A stretch of 64,000 nucleotides of DNA from Lachnospiraceae bacterium (GTDB lineage Bacteria > Bacillota > Clostridia > Lachnospirales > Lachnospiraceae). The notes under the pieces were generated by a model, which saw nothing but the letters and a program-made list of their open reading frames with translations, searched no databases and was not told the DNA's origin. Numbering within the stretch: the stretch's first letter is position 1; every line of letters begins with the position of its first letter. The stretch covers positions 1 through 64,000 of the forward strand of contig JAEELW010000152.1 in NCBI GenBank assembly GCA_016282915.1, read 5' to 3'. The position numbers were made by a program, and so were the translations under genes. Of this stretch, positions 1 to 9,208 are shown piece by piece.

Positions 1-183
1 CCTCTGGCAAGGATTGGGAAAAAAGGAAGGAATAGCGCCAAAGCACTATAGTGAATGTTTTTTTACAGTTGGTGACACTTTTTTTGTACTTCATGCAATA
101 TTGATAAAAAACAGGATGTTTTCTTGTTGAAAAGAGAAAAAAACACTGAAGATATTTTGTTACTTATTCCGACCTTGTGCAAA
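1..183. other. Left-edge sequence without a supported gene
   Basis: AT-rich stretch upstream of the prepilin peptidase promoter. Short plus-strand frames end at 31-33 and 49-51 and could be the tail of an upstream pilus gene, but there is too little sequence to tell. No ribosome binding site, RNA gene or clear hairpin is visible. Confidence 0.4.
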
Positions 184-212
184 TTGACGAAGAGAGGGTT
201 CTCTGATATAAT
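184..212 (+). promoter_or_regulatory. Sigma-A type promoter of the pilus block
   Basis: TTGACG at 184-189, a 17-base spacer, and a perfect TATAAT at 207-212. The expected transcription start is about 219-220, which is one or two bases before the GTG at 221 that can start the prepilin peptidase. The transcript may therefore be leaderless. Confidence 0.75.
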
Positions 213-220
213 CTTTGCAA

Positions 221-934
221 GTGGAACTGTATGTTTTTTTGAGTGCAATCTGTGCGGCTTTGGTTTTCGGTACTGTGATGTACCGTTATTCGCTTTATAA
301 AATCTGTCTGGGACCTGAAGAGGAGCTGGACGAGGAGCTTAAAGCGGATAGTATACCGGTGGGGATAAGCCGCTGTATGAAGGGCAGTGATCGTGGCCGA
401 TGGCTCTTCGTCCTGGGAACGGCGTTGTTGTGGCTTGTACTCGGATGGAAATGGGGCTTCGGTTGGCTGTATCTCATATATGGACTGACAGCGCTGATCC
501 TTTTGGGATTGTCCATGGTAGATGCGGCGATCTTTGAACTGCCGCCCGAGATGAACGCGGCCATCGCGTTATTAGGGGCGGTAAGGCTGATCATGGATCT
601 TGCACATTGGTATGAGTACCTGATCGGCGCAGCTGTTGTGAGCGGAATATTTCTTCTGATGGCATTGGCCAGCCGGGGGAAAGCCATGGGTGGCGGGGAT
701 ATCAAGCTTATGGCGGCACTGGGGCTGCTGCTGGGCTGGAAAAAGATCCTGCTGGTGCTGGTCCTGGGAGCACTTCTTGGATGCTTCATCCATGGGGCGC
801 GGATGTTATTGACAAAGGAAAAGCATGTTCTTTCGTTCGGACCTTATCTTGCGGCAGCTGCAGTGCTCGTGATGATGTGGGGGGACGAAATGATCAGTTT
901 TTACATCAACACTTTTCTGCCTGAGCTTTCCTAG
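221..934 (+). CDS. Type IV prepilin peptidase (A24 family, short form)
   Basis: Membrane aspartyl protease that should cleave the leader peptides of the pilins encoded downstream. Two conserved aspartates are visible: one in a Ser-Met-Val-Asp segment (about residue 101) followed by a Leu-Pro pair, and one in the GGGD-x-K-L motif (about residue 160). Hydrophobic segments fill most of the chain. At about 237 aa it is shorter than classical PilD and lacks the N-terminal CxxC pairs of the methyltransferase region, so it may cleave without N-methylating. The start is uncertain: TTG at 215, GTG at 221 or ATG at 278 are in frame. GTG 221 is chosen because the promoter's expected start point falls just before it; no Shine-Dalgarno is visible at a usual distance. 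Confidence 0.85.
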   Translation: MELYVFLSAICAALVFGTVMYRYSLYKICLGPEEELDEELKADSIPVGISRCMKGSDRGRWLFVLGTALLWLVLGWKWGFGWLYLIYGLTALILLGLSMVDAAIFELPPEMNAAIALLGAVRLIMDLAHWYEYLIGAAVVSGIFLLMALASRGKAMGGGDIKLMAALGLLLGWKKILLVLVLGALLGCFIHGARMLLTKEKHVLSFGPYLAAAAVLVMMWGDEMISFYINTFLPELS

Positions 935-936
935 TT

Positions 937-957
937 CCTTCCGGTCCGGACGGAAGG
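937..957 (+). other. Hairpin after prepilin peptidase gene
   Basis: Perfect 7-bp inverted repeat CCTTCCG/CGGAAGG with a 7-base loop, directly after the stop codon. No T-tract follows, so it is a weak terminator candidate or an RNA processing or stability element. A further small hairpin (CGGCAT/ATGCCG) follows near 988-1000. Confidence 0.4.
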
Positions 958-1057
958 GGCCTGTAAAGCAAAAAAAATGCATATCTCGGCATTTATGCCG
1001 ATGCTATGATAAGACCCTTTAAGGGTTACACTACAATATGAAAGGGGAGCAGCAAGG

Positions 1058-2905
1058 ATGGCCAATAAGGCATTGACGATCTACATTTCGTCGGACGTTA
1101 TCCGTATCGCCGAGATGCAGAAGAACAACAACAAAACTGTGGTTTTGAGCAATGCCGCAGAGATCGTCACACCCGCAGGTTGTTTTAATGACGGGTATCT
1201 GGTCGATGTATCGGCGGCAGCGGAAGCCATCAGGACCGCGATCTTCGGCAGGGGATTTACGGCGAAAGAAGTTATCTTCACGATCGCCAGTAAAAAGATC
1301 GCCAACAAGGAAGTGGAGATCAACTACTTTAAAAACACGAAAAAGCTCGGACAGGTTCTGCAGGCGAACTCGGGCGAGTATTTCCCGATGAGTAATTCGG
1401 GAGATTACCTCTTCGCTTATTCGATCCTGGAGGATTACATGACCGATGACGGGCGGAAGTTCCGCGTTTCCGCAGTGGCAGCACCGATGGATCTGGTGCG
1501 CGGCTACTACGAAGTCGCGGAGGAACTGAAGCTGACGGTCCGCAGTATCGACTATTTCGGTAATTCGGTCATACAGCTTCTGTCACTGCAGATGCAGGAG
1601 GGACACACGGATCTGGTTCTCCAGATCGAAAAAGACGCGACCTACGTCAACGTTATGAGAGGTAAGGTCCTGGTCCTGCAGCGCAGCGTTAACTACGGTA
1701 AGACCGCAGTTATCAACGCCCTGATGGATGTAAAGAAGATCTCCGAGAAAGATGCGAAAACGCTGCTTTCCAACGAAGCTCTGCTGGATCAGCACGTGAC
1801 CGCAGATGAATATGCCCAGACCGTAAGCTACCTGGTAAACGGTATCGGACGTGCCGTGGAATATCACCGCACGAAAAACCCGGGCGAACTTCTGCAGGGC
1901 ATCAAGATCTTCGGTGAAGGTTCCGCCATCGCCGGTATTGAAAAGATCCTGCAGCGTGAGCTGGGGGCGAACGTGGAACATTTCGATACGCTGGCCGGTG
2001 TGTCCATTAAAGGACAGGCTGCACTGACAGCGGAAGAAGTGCTCCGTTATCTGCCGAATATCGGTGCGATCATCGATCCCATGAACCTGACGATCGGTTC
2101 CGGACAGAAGCAGAGCCTGATGGAGTCTTCCGACCTGATCAAGTATATGCTTTATGTTCTGGCGATCGCATTTGTGGGCAGTGCCGCATTCACCGGTATT
2201 TCCTGGTGGCAGCACAAGCAGGTCATGGACGAGCAGGAACGCCTGCAGAACGAGATCAAGGCCATTGAGGATATCGAAAAGATCCTTGCGGATTACGAGG
2301 CTGCCAAGCACGAATATGATCAGGTAAAAGCCTTCGAAGATATGACGCACAATGACAATGAATATCTTGTTCAGTTTGTTGACGATCTGGAAACTCTGCT
2401 TCCTTATGAATCCCATATCGTTTCGATGAAGGCGGTGGACGGTAATGTGGAATTTGATCTTGTGAGCGGCTGGCATGAGACCACCAAGAACGAGGTGGCG
2501 GATGTGCTCCTGAATATCGCTGCTCTTGATTATGTGAGCGACTTCAAGATCCCGGCCATTGAAGATACCTGGCGTATCATCATGATCATCGATCACGATG
2601 AAGACGGCAATCCGATCTACTGGACCAAGGATTATGTGTCCAAGGAAGAAGAGGAAGAAGAAGGCGAAGGTGAAGGTGAGGAAGACCAGAACGAGCTGAT
2701 CGACGGCGAAGATCTGGAGGATCCCGAGAGAGAGCCCATTCCTCCCGTGGAATATGTGGAATATGAAACCGGACTGGTATTGCCTGACGGCATCAAAGAG
2801 ATCGAACAGGTGCTGCAGCGTCAGGTAACCTATACCGCAGAATGTCATATAGGACCGCCCAAGACTCCGGAAGCGGAAAATGCGGAAGGAGGTGAGGCGA
2901 AATGA
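1058..2905 (+). CDS. Fused PilM-PilN type IV pilus assembly protein
   Basis: 615 aa. The first ~350 residues look like the actin-like PilM ATPase fold, the cytoplasmic platform of type IV pili (Ile-Tyr-Ile-Ser-Ser-Asp start, alternating strand/helix pattern). A single membrane segment follows at about 363-385, then a charged coiled coil (about 390-430) and a PilN-like periplasmic-type domain. In most bacteria PilM and PilN are separate and bind through the PilN N-terminus; here they are one chain. A very acidic Glu/Gly run lies near residues 529-560. Start ATG has AAAGGGGAG upstream. The stop overlaps the next start (ATGA), indicating translational coupling with the PilO-like gene. Confidence 0.75.
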   Translation: MANKALTIYISSDVIRIAEMQKNNNKTVVLSNAAEIVTPAGCFNDGYLVDVSAAAEAIRTAIFGRGFTAKEVIFTIASKKIANKEVEINYFKNTKKLGQVLQANSGEYFPMSNSGDYLFAYSILEDYMTDDGRKFRVSAVAAPMDLVRGYYEVAEELKLTVRSIDYFGNSVIQLLSLQMQEGHTDLVLQIEKDATYVNVMRGKVLVLQRSVNYGKTAVINALMDVKKISEKDAKTLLSNEALLDQHVTADEYAQTVSYLVNGIGRAVEYHRTKNPGELLQGIKIFGEGSAIAGIEKILQRELGANVEHFDTLAGVSIKGQAALTAEEVLRYLPNIGAIIDPMNLTIGSGQKQSLMESSDLIKYMLYVLAIAFVGSAAFTGISWWQHKQVMDEQERLQNEIKAIEDIEKILADYEAAKHEYDQVKAFEDMTHNDNEYLVQFVDDLETLLPYESHIVSMKAVDGNVEFDLVSGWHETTKNEVADVLLNIAALDYVSDFKIPAIEDTWRIIMIIDHDEDGNPIYWTKDYVSKEEEEEEGEGEGEEDQNELIDGEDLEDPEREPIPPVEYVEYETGLVLPDGIKEIEQVLQRQVTYTAECHIGPPKTPEAENAEGGEAK

Positions 2906-3756
2906 CCCTTACAGATAGAGATAAAAAGATCATCGTACTGTTGCTGATCGTAGCGGTCATCGCTCTGCCTTATGTATTCTACACCAAGGATACCAGGTCG
3001 GATACCGAGACACAGAAAGCGGTCAATGTGGATCTGCAGGCGCGGCTGACGCAGCTGCAGGAGATGAATAAGGATCGTGCCTTTTATGAGGCGGAAACAA
3101 AACGTATGCGTCAGGAACGTGATGAACTGATCGCATCTTTCCCGGCAGATGTACAGCAGGAAAATTACACCATGTGGCTGTATTACCTTGAAAAAGCAGC
3201 TTATGAGCAGGCGATGGAGAATATGATCAAGCTTGCGGAAGATGAGGATGACGAGACGCCCCGTTTCGGTTATGACGGGATCGACGGAAATACACTCTTC
3301 CTGATCTCCAGTGTGGGTTATGGTGATAATGAACTTCAGTACATTTCCGATGAAGGATCCACGGATCCTCTTACCGGTATCATCAACGATTCCACGCTGA
3401 TATTCGCAAGTTATTATGAAGGCTTCCGTTATTTCCTGGATTATGTGATGGCGGAAGAGTTGCCGATCATATATAAGTCCATCTCGGTTGAGTATGATCC
3501 CGACAGCGGACAGATCGATGGTGAAGTACTGATGGAGCAGTACGCGATCAGCGGCCAGGGACGCAAACTGGATCCTGTGCCCGTCGAGCCTGATTTCACT
3601 GCTCTTGAGCAGCGCGGTATCAAGGAATTCGGTCTCTTCGGTCCTCTGAGCGAGGAAACACGTTATCTGAACCAGATGTTTGAGGAATACCTCAGAGAGA
3701 AGGCAGAAGAAGACGAAGAGGGCGAAGAAGAAGGAATCGTAGACAATCTCGATTAA
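2902..3756 (+). CDS. PilO-like pilus assembly protein
   Basis: 284 aa. One N-terminal membrane anchor (about residues 9-25), then a coiled coil (about 35-75) and a mixed alpha/beta domain, which is the architecture of PilO, the partner of PilN in the type IV pilus alignment subcomplex. The C-terminus ends in a Glu/Asp-rich tail like the acidic region of its upstream neighbour. Translation is coupled to the PilM-PilN gene by a 4-base overlap, with GGAGGTGA just upstream. The assignment rests on architecture and position more than on motifs. Confidence 0.65.
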   Translation: MTLTDRDKKIIVLLLIVAVIALPYVFYTKDTRSDTETQKAVNVDLQARLTQLQEMNKDRAFYEAETKRMRQERDELIASFPADVQQENYTMWLYYLEKAAYEQAMENMIKLAEDEDDETPRFGYDGIDGNTLFLISSVGYGDNELQYISDEGSTDPLTGIINDSTLIFASYYEGFRYFLDYVMAEELPIIYKSISVEYDPDSGQIDGEVLMEQYAISGQGRKLDPVPVEPDFTALEQRGIKEFGLFGPLSEETRYLNQMFEEYLREKAEEDEEGEEEGIVDNLD

Positions 3757-3766
3757 TAAGTAACAG

Positions 3767-3798
3767 GCCTGTCTCCCCGAAAGGGGAGACGGGCAGGC
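3767..3798 (+). terminator. Strong hairpin between PilO-like and prepilin genes
   Basis: The stem GTCTCCCC/GGGGAGAC is closed by a GAAA tetraloop and extended by GCCT/AGGC-type pairs around a small bulge. The following sequence has no long T-run, so it may be an attenuating or mRNA-stabilising hairpin within the operon and not a full terminator. Confidence 0.5.
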
Positions 3799-4044
3799 TT
3801 CAAAATTTAAGAAACAGCGATATATAACGCATATATAAAAACACGGAAATGAAACAGAGAGAGAACAGGAACGGCATGAGCTGATGCCGGATTGAAGATT
3901 ATAAACGAAAGAACATAAGGATTGAAAACGATGCCGCAGAAAAACGGTGCGGAAGTCACCGCGGCGGCTGAAAAGATAAAGAAATATATGAAAAGCAGAT
4001 AGATGATCATGGTACAGAAACGTTTCGGGAGGAAGGAGGAGCGT

Positions 4045-4986
4045 ATGAAAAAGCTGAGGGGCAGGAAAAGAAAGGGGATTTTTAAGAATTCCAGTGGCGT
4101 GACACTTTTTGAGGTGATGATCGCCTTGGCCTTTTTTGCCATCATCATCACGCCGGTGATGCGTACCTTTGTTTCCTCGATCAAAACAAACAAAGAGAGC
4201 CGCGAGGTGATGACGGCAACAGATGTTGCGACCACCATTATGGAAGGTATCACGAGCAAGTCCTATGAGGAAGTATGCAAGGCACTGCGCATGGTTCCCG
4301 GCGGCTTCCACACACCTACAAGCGAAACGGATACTACCGCAAATGCACAGTATGCTTTCTCCAGTATCAATAATAATTATTATAATGAGGGCGGTACCCA
4401 TGTGGCACCGAACTGCATGCTGCATATGTCGGAACTGGATAAATTTGACGGAAATTACCAGATGTCGGCCACTTACAGTGTGGATGAGGCTACAAACTGT
4501 TTTAACGGACAGGTGAATGATCTGGATATGTGCGCACCGGCGATCTCCCACCTGCACACGATCTTTGGTGACAATCCGGATGCTTCGACCTTCCAGCTGC
4601 ATCAGGATGAATATGCAGAGAATCCGGACAAGATGCTGTATTTCGGTTTCAGCCATGACAGATATCCGGATACCATGACAGCTAAGGGGGTAGCGAAATC
4701 CGCTTACATGCTCTATACCGGTATCAAAAAGAATAATCTGTATTTTGATGCGACCGTAACCCTTGTTCCCCGTGCGGAAAACAGCAACTCTATATATACC
4801 GGCGGATCCAATACGGAAAACTCCGAGTATTTCGTATACGATGTAACGGTAAAGGTTTATGCTTACCGTTTTGATCCCAAAACAGGGACCTGGGTGGAAC
4901 GTTTTGATCCGGAAACCGGAACTTTCATGGGAGCTCCGGCAGCGGTTATGAAGAGCGGCATTCCGAACAAGAATCTGAACTTATAA
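4045..4986 (+). CDS. Type IV prepilin-like protein (minor pilin)
   Basis: 313 aa from ATG 4045, preferred over ATG 4003 and 4009 because GGAAGGAGGA lies 4 bases upstream. It has a basic leader of 18 residues ending in Gly, then a hydrophobic N-methylation helix beginning Val-Thr-Leu-Phe-Glu, so Glu5 of the mature pilin is present. Position 1 is Val rather than the usual Phe or Met. The rest (about 280 residues) is a large extracellular head. It should be a substrate of the prepilin peptidase at 221-934 and part of a tip or priming complex. The major pilin is not in this window. Confidence 0.75.
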   Translation: MKKLRGRKRKGIFKNSSGVTLFEVMIALAFFAIIITPVMRTFVSSIKTNKESREVMTATDVATTIMEGITSKSYEEVCKALRMVPGGFHTPTSETDTTANAQYAFSSINNNYYNEGGTHVAPNCMLHMSELDKFDGNYQMSATYSVDEATNCFNGQVNDLDMCAPAISHLHTIFGDNPDASTFQLHQDEYAENPDKMLYFGFSHDRYPDTMTAKGVAKSAYMLYTGIKKNNLYFDATVTLVPRAENSNSIYTGGSNTENSEYFVYDVTVKVYAYRFDPKTGTWVERFDPETGTFMGAPAAVMKSGIPNKNLNL

Positions 4987-5022
4987 GCGGACAGGACAGC
5001 CATTATAGGAGGAAAGAGGAGA

Positions 5023-6663
5023 ATGAAAAGTCTTAAGAAAAACAAAGGAGCAGCGTTGGTCGCAGTGCTGATCGGGGTCCTGTTCATTACGATCCTTTGC
5101 AGTTCCATGCTATACATGACTACGATCAACTACAGGATGAAGAGCCAGAGAGAATTTGCGACGGACAATTTCTACACGGCGGAACTCGGCCTGAACCAGC
5201 TGATGACCCAGATCCGTCAGTACAGTTCCGTGCAGGCCGATCCCAAAACAGCTCTGCGCGGCTATCTGAACGGTGGCGGCAATCATTTTAATGTGACGAA
5301 TCTTCAGTCCATGGTGAATCATATCGATAATACCATGGTCAGAGGTCTTCAGAAGATCGAGATCAAAGATGCATACGCGGGGACTGCGGTAGCTTCCTAT
5401 GAAGAAGTAGGGAATTATATCAAACTCAAGGGTGTGCAGGTGACGGCATATGCAGATTCCCCGGATGGCAAAGGAACCTATGAGAGCAATATCGTAACGG
5501 ATATATGGGTCGGCTTCCCTGCCAGCAGCGATGCACCGGGAAAACTGAATGATTTCAGTATCCTTTCCGACAGTCCGCTCTATGTGAGTGAAAGCAGCCA
5601 GTATTTCGGCGGTGATGTCTATATGCGTCAAAACGGCTCCCTCGGAACAGACGCACTTAAGGTCGGACCTCTTTCGGTAGTGACCATACTCGGGAACTAT
5701 ACCTTCTTTGACGGTGATCTGCATGTAGAGAACGGCGGTGTGTGCTATCTGGCCGGAACCACCTATGTGCGCGGAAATATTAAGGTTGAAGGTACCGGAC
5801 AGGTACTTTATGGCAGCAATCTTTATGTGCAGGGTGGCACGAGCGGTTCCGTAGTATCCTGCGGTAACGGAAAACTGAATCCCGGACCGGTAAAGTGGGA
5901 TAATTATGAAAAGTACAAAAATGGTCTGGGCGGAATGCTTGTTTCCAAGTATATGCATTTACATGTCAATTCTTCTACCTATTCCGACGGATTCGGTAAC
6001 GGCGGTACCAACAATGATGCTCTGCTGACGCAGAGACAGATGTGGACGGCCTGCAAGAACGGCGGCTGGAACAAGAGCGATGCTCTGGTCACGGGCACGG
6101 TAGACGGAGTGACAGCCAGCGCGATCTATCTCACCAATTCAGATAACGTTTCCGGCGGTGATCATTATCAGGATTGCCTGATCATCGCAGCAGGCTGCCC
6201 GAGTAACTTTGAAGGTTCCCTGACAAACTGCACGTTCCTGAATGTATGTAATGACAGCAGCTTAAAGATCCATATCCAGGCGAAAGGTTTCCCCTGGGGG
6301 ACAATGGATGATGCACATTTTGATGCAGCCAGAAAGCTCTTTGTCAAAGGAAAATCCGACAGCCCCGGGGTGCAGATCAAGAACGATTCCAAATCGCTTT
6401 CGGTAGAGAATATGACGCCTGTCGCAGGAAAGTCCGATGAATTTAACCTTGGAGGCGACGTGATCAAGGTATACTCTACGGATGACGGCGGCAAACCGTA
6501 CTACTACGTTAAGGGAAATGAAAACCAGAATTATTTTACCTTTGATAATTTCCTGGATAAGAATATGGAGAAAACGCTTCGTGAGTTTAAGGGAGCGGCC
6601 GGAAATGACGACTCCGGTTCTTCACAGCCCATGATCAAGATCGTCAACTGGACGAAGGATTAA
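5023..6663 (+). CDS. PilX-like pilin-related surface protein
   Basis: 546 aa. Short basic leader (Lys-rich, ending in Gly9) and a hydrophobic helix to about residue 31, as in PilX/GspK-type minor pilins. The residue at mature position 5 is Ala, not the usual Glu. About residues 185-280 show short Gly/Asn-rich beta repeats of the kind seen in right-handed beta-helix or bactofilin-like folds (repeated Val-x-Gly-Asn patterns). The C-terminal half is polar and secreted in character. The start has AGGAGGAAAGAGGAG upstream. It lies in the pilin block, 4 bases before the next pilin gene. Exact role unknown; a pilus tip or adhesin function is inference. Confidence 0.6.
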   Translation: MKSLKKNKGAALVAVLIGVLFITILCSSMLYMTTINYRMKSQREFATDNFYTAELGLNQLMTQIRQYSSVQADPKTALRGYLNGGGNHFNVTNLQSMVNHIDNTMVRGLQKIEIKDAYAGTAVASYEEVGNYIKLKGVQVTAYADSPDGKGTYESNIVTDIWVGFPASSDAPGKLNDFSILSDSPLYVSESSQYFGGDVYMRQNGSLGTDALKVGPLSVVTILGNYTFFDGDLHVENGGVCYLAGTTYVRGNIKVEGTGQVLYGSNLYVQGGTSGSVVSCGNGKLNPGPVKWDNYEKYKNGLGGMLVSKYMHLHVNSSTYSDGFGNGGTNNDALLTQRQMWTACKNGGWNKSDALVTGTVDGVTASAIYLTNSDNVSGGDHYQDCLIIAAGCPSNFEGSLTNCTFLNVCNDSSLKIHIQAKGFPWGTMDDAHFDAARKLFVKGKSDSPGVQIKNDSKSLSVENMTPVAGKSDEFNLGGDVIKVYSTDDGGKPYYYVKGNENQNYFTFDNFLDKNMEKTLREFKGAAGNDDSGSSQPMIKIVNWTKD

Positions 6664-6673
6664 GGAGGTGGCG

Positions 6674-7222
6674 ATGATGAAGACGGATAAACAGCGGCGC
6701 CTGAACAATAAGGGTATGTCGATCCTTGAGCTGCTTCTCTTTATGGGGATTGCTGTGATGATCATGGCTATGGTGCTGATCTCCTACAACGTGATCAATA
6801 GGTCCAGCGCGACCAAGTCCATGAACAGACTGGTGAATGTTCTCAGGGCGGCAAGACTGGATGCCATGAGCAAAGGCCAGGAAGCGGGAGTGGTACAGCT
6901 CATGCTTGACGGCGGTAATGTTGTGGCAAGGGTTGGAAACAGTACAAGCACGGAACTGATCTGCGGCGGTGGCGTGATCATGACTTCGGTCTGGAGTACG
7001 GATTATTCGGTGGTCCCTGCTGCGGGAGCTGCTTCCAACGGCGGTATCATTTCCTTTAATACGAACGGAAAGGTGAGAACAGGCGGTTCGAATGCGTCTA
7101 CGGTAAATACTTTCCTGATGGTGAGCGGCAGTAAGCAGTATATCGTCAGGGTATATGCCGAGACGGGAGCAGTGGAGGGCCTTCCTGTGACAGCTCCTCC
7201 TGCCGCACCCGAAGGTGGCTGA
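6674..7222 (+). CDS. GspH/FimT-like minor prepilin
   Basis: 182 aa. Leader Met-Met-Lys... ending in Asn-Asn-Lys-Gly, cleavage before Met-Ser-Ile-Leu-Glu, so Glu5 is present; a hydrophobic helix follows to about residue 38. Size and the small beta-rich head fit the GspH/FimT pseudopilin group. The in-frame GTG at 6668 lies inside the AAGGAGG Shine-Dalgarno (6662-6668), so ATG 6674 (or 6677) is the start. The head is rich in Gly, Ser, Asn and Val, and ends in an Ala/Pro-rich tail. Confidence 0.7.
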   Translation: MMKTDKQRRLNNKGMSILELLLFMGIAVMIMAMVLISYNVINRSSATKSMNRLVNVLRAARLDAMSKGQEAGVVQLMLDGGNVVARVGNSTSTELICGGGVIMTSVWSTDYSVVPAAGAASNGGIISFNTNGKVRTGGSNASTVNTFLMVSGSKQYIVRVYAETGAVEGLPVTAPPAAPEGG

Positions 7223-7283
7223 TCATGAAAGAAAAAGTTTTTGCTGATGAGTTTATAAGTGACTGTAGAGAAAGGAGGAGGCA

Positions 7284-9125
7284 ATGAAGAACAATAAGGG
7301 TTTTACCCTGGTAGAGATGCTGGTAGCCGTAGCCGTGCTTCTGCTGGTAATGGCCGAGGTGGGTGCCCTCATGGTAAACAGCCAGACCATGTACCGTAAC
7401 GGCTATTATGAGGTGAACCTGCAGGAAAGCGCGCAGCAGGTGACCCAGCAGCTCCAGGATCTGCTGATGAATGCCAATGTAAAAGATGGTGTTACTACGG
7501 AAACCAAATATTCCGGTTCGGTCAGTTCGGATGTGATCACGATCCAGACGACGGAAAGACAGATCGACGGTACCGGGCATTATAACGGTGTAGAGGAAAA
7601 TGTGACTTACCAGATCGGCCGCAGAGCGGATATCATGGGGACCGATATGCAGGATGGTAAGTTTGGTCCTTACGATGATCTGATCCTTACGAAAAACGGC
7701 AGCGGAGCAATACTCATTGCCGAAGATGTTCAGAGTATTTATGTGACCAAGAATAAAAACCGTTCCGGTGGTCTGGGTGCTGTTAATCCGGATGATATGT
7801 ACAATCTGAAGACGGCAGACGTGATCACTCTGGAGCTGAATATGGCAAACAAACAGTACCGTTATGCGGCTACCAGTGAAGTGTTCCTTCGTAACCGTCC
7901 CGGTACCGGCGGCCCGGATCTGCCTCCTTCCGGCGACGGCACGGGAGCGGATGTGGACATGACGATCCTTCGTGTGCATGAGTATGATCTGAAAAAGTTT
8001 GTCCCGAAGGGTTATGACCGTTTTGTATGGGATAGCACTGCAGTCGGAGCAGACAGTAAATATGATCTGGATGTGACCGGCGAGATCCGCTGTAAATCGG
8101 ATGTGAATAATGCCTGGAATATGGAAGTGGGGCCGTTTGTTATCCTTGCATCCGTAGAGTCCTCGGGCGGTACTCCGCTGAAGATCTCTGTTCATACGCC
8201 TTCGGTCAACGACGGCAGCCGTGTTGCCATCTATACCTGGACGGATACCACGGGTACCATGCTGAATGCCATTCCGGTAAGCGGTATCTGCACCTGCCCG
8301 TCTTGCTGTACGGAAGTGGTCATGGATGCACAGATTACGCTGAATCTGATGAAGACACATAAGGATCCTTACCAGAAAAATACACATCAGTTTAATAATG
8401 AATTTGATCTGGCACTTTATCATGGTGGGCATGAGGGTTTTGAGATCCGTCTGAAAGAAGATGAAAACCATTCAGACGGTACGGTATCCAAAAAAGGTAC
8501 CGGTGTTCCGGATGATGAATCGACAGTGGCATGGGATAATGAGATCTTTGCAAGAGCCAGAGGAAATGCAACATTGAATGATGACGGCCCTGAGCTGAAG
8601 CTTCATAATTCCTGGTTTGGCGTATCCTATTGGAGACATATTCCTGGGAAACCTACCGAGTGGCATGATTATGCTCCCGGTACTACACAGCCTGCACTTT
8701 ATGTGAATTATTCGAAGCCGTTTAATAATGGTAATTCGGATAATCAGTTCTTCTTCCCGACAGGAAGCAGCGGAGCTAACTGGTGTGCGGACTTCAAGCT
8801 GAAGTGCATCCATGTGGACAACAAGGCAAATGCATTTGGCCTGAATACCAGCCAGCATGCGGATAATGCTTCTCCTTATTGGAATTACATTATCGATCAG
8901 GATGGATATGTTCGTGTTCATGTATGGTGTAAGTTCAAGAACGGTAAAGTACTGCAGGACAATGCACATATTTATGACTGCTACGGATATTTCTATCCTC
9001 AGAAGACCGGTTCGGTTGCCCAGCATGAAAAGCTGACAAACCTTATTACGGGCCCGATCGATCCCGATGATGCAAATCCGCCCGATGCGAATGTAGCTTA
9101 TGAGTATTATGATGCACCGCACTGA
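7284..9125 (+). CDS. Large prepilin-like protein (PilW/GspJ-type N-terminus)
   Basis: 613 aa, very large for a pilin. It begins with the textbook class III leader Met-Lys-Asn-Asn-Lys-Gly and Phe-Thr-Leu-Val-Glu, so cleavage after Gly6 and Glu5 are both present. The first ~220 residues look like a PilW/GspJ-type minor pilin. The remaining ~390 residues are an extra extracellular region with a Cys-x-Cys-x2-Cys-Cys cluster near residue 336 and many aromatic and His residues. It may be a pilus-tip adhesin; that is inference. It is the last gene before a strong terminator. RBS AAAGGAGGAGG precedes the ATG. Confidence 0.65.
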   Translation: MKNNKGFTLVEMLVAVAVLLLVMAEVGALMVNSQTMYRNGYYEVNLQESAQQVTQQLQDLLMNANVKDGVTTETKYSGSVSSDVITIQTTERQIDGTGHYNGVEENVTYQIGRRADIMGTDMQDGKFGPYDDLILTKNGSGAILIAEDVQSIYVTKNKNRSGGLGAVNPDDMYNLKTADVITLELNMANKQYRYAATSEVFLRNRPGTGGPDLPPSGDGTGADVDMTILRVHEYDLKKFVPKGYDRFVWDSTAVGADSKYDLDVTGEIRCKSDVNNAWNMEVGPFVILASVESSGGTPLKISVHTPSVNDGSRVAIYTWTDTTGTMLNAIPVSGICTCPSCCTEVVMDAQITLNLMKTHKDPYQKNTHQFNNEFDLALYHGGHEGFEIRLKEDENHSDGTVSKKGTGVPDDESTVAWDNEIFARARGNATLNDDGPELKLHNSWFGVSYWRHIPGKPTEWHDYAPGTTQPALYVNYSKPFNNGNSDNQFFFPTGSSGANWCADFKLKCIHVDNKANAFGLNTSQHADNASPYWNYIIDQDGYVRVHVWCKFKNGKVLQDNAHIYDCYGYFYPQKTGSVAQHEKLTNLITGPIDPDDANPPDANVAYEYYDAPH

Positions 9126-9137
9126 TTGAAAGATTTC

Positions 9138-9172
9138 CCCCCGCCGAAAGGCGGGGGTTTTTATTTTTTTTC
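9138..9172 (+). terminator. Rho-independent terminator of the pilus block
   Basis: CCCCCGCC (9138-9145), GAAA loop, GGCGGGGG (9150-9157), then a T-rich tract TTTTTATTTTTTTT. This is the clearest intrinsic terminator in the window and separates the pilus block from topA. Confidence 0.93.
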
Positions 9173-9208
9173 TTTCCCTCCATCATCCCGAAAGCCGTTT
9201 TTTTCCTC

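Noticed and set aside
63-248. Minus-strand 61-codon frame at the left edge
   Set aside because: It crosses the plus-strand promoter and gene start, has no ribosome binding site and no family pattern.
1583-4656. Long minus-strand frames (421 and 603 codons) opposite the pilus genes
   Set aside because: They mirror well supported plus-strand genes, are rich in His/Leu/Ile as expected for antisense of Asp/Glu-rich codons, and show no domain.
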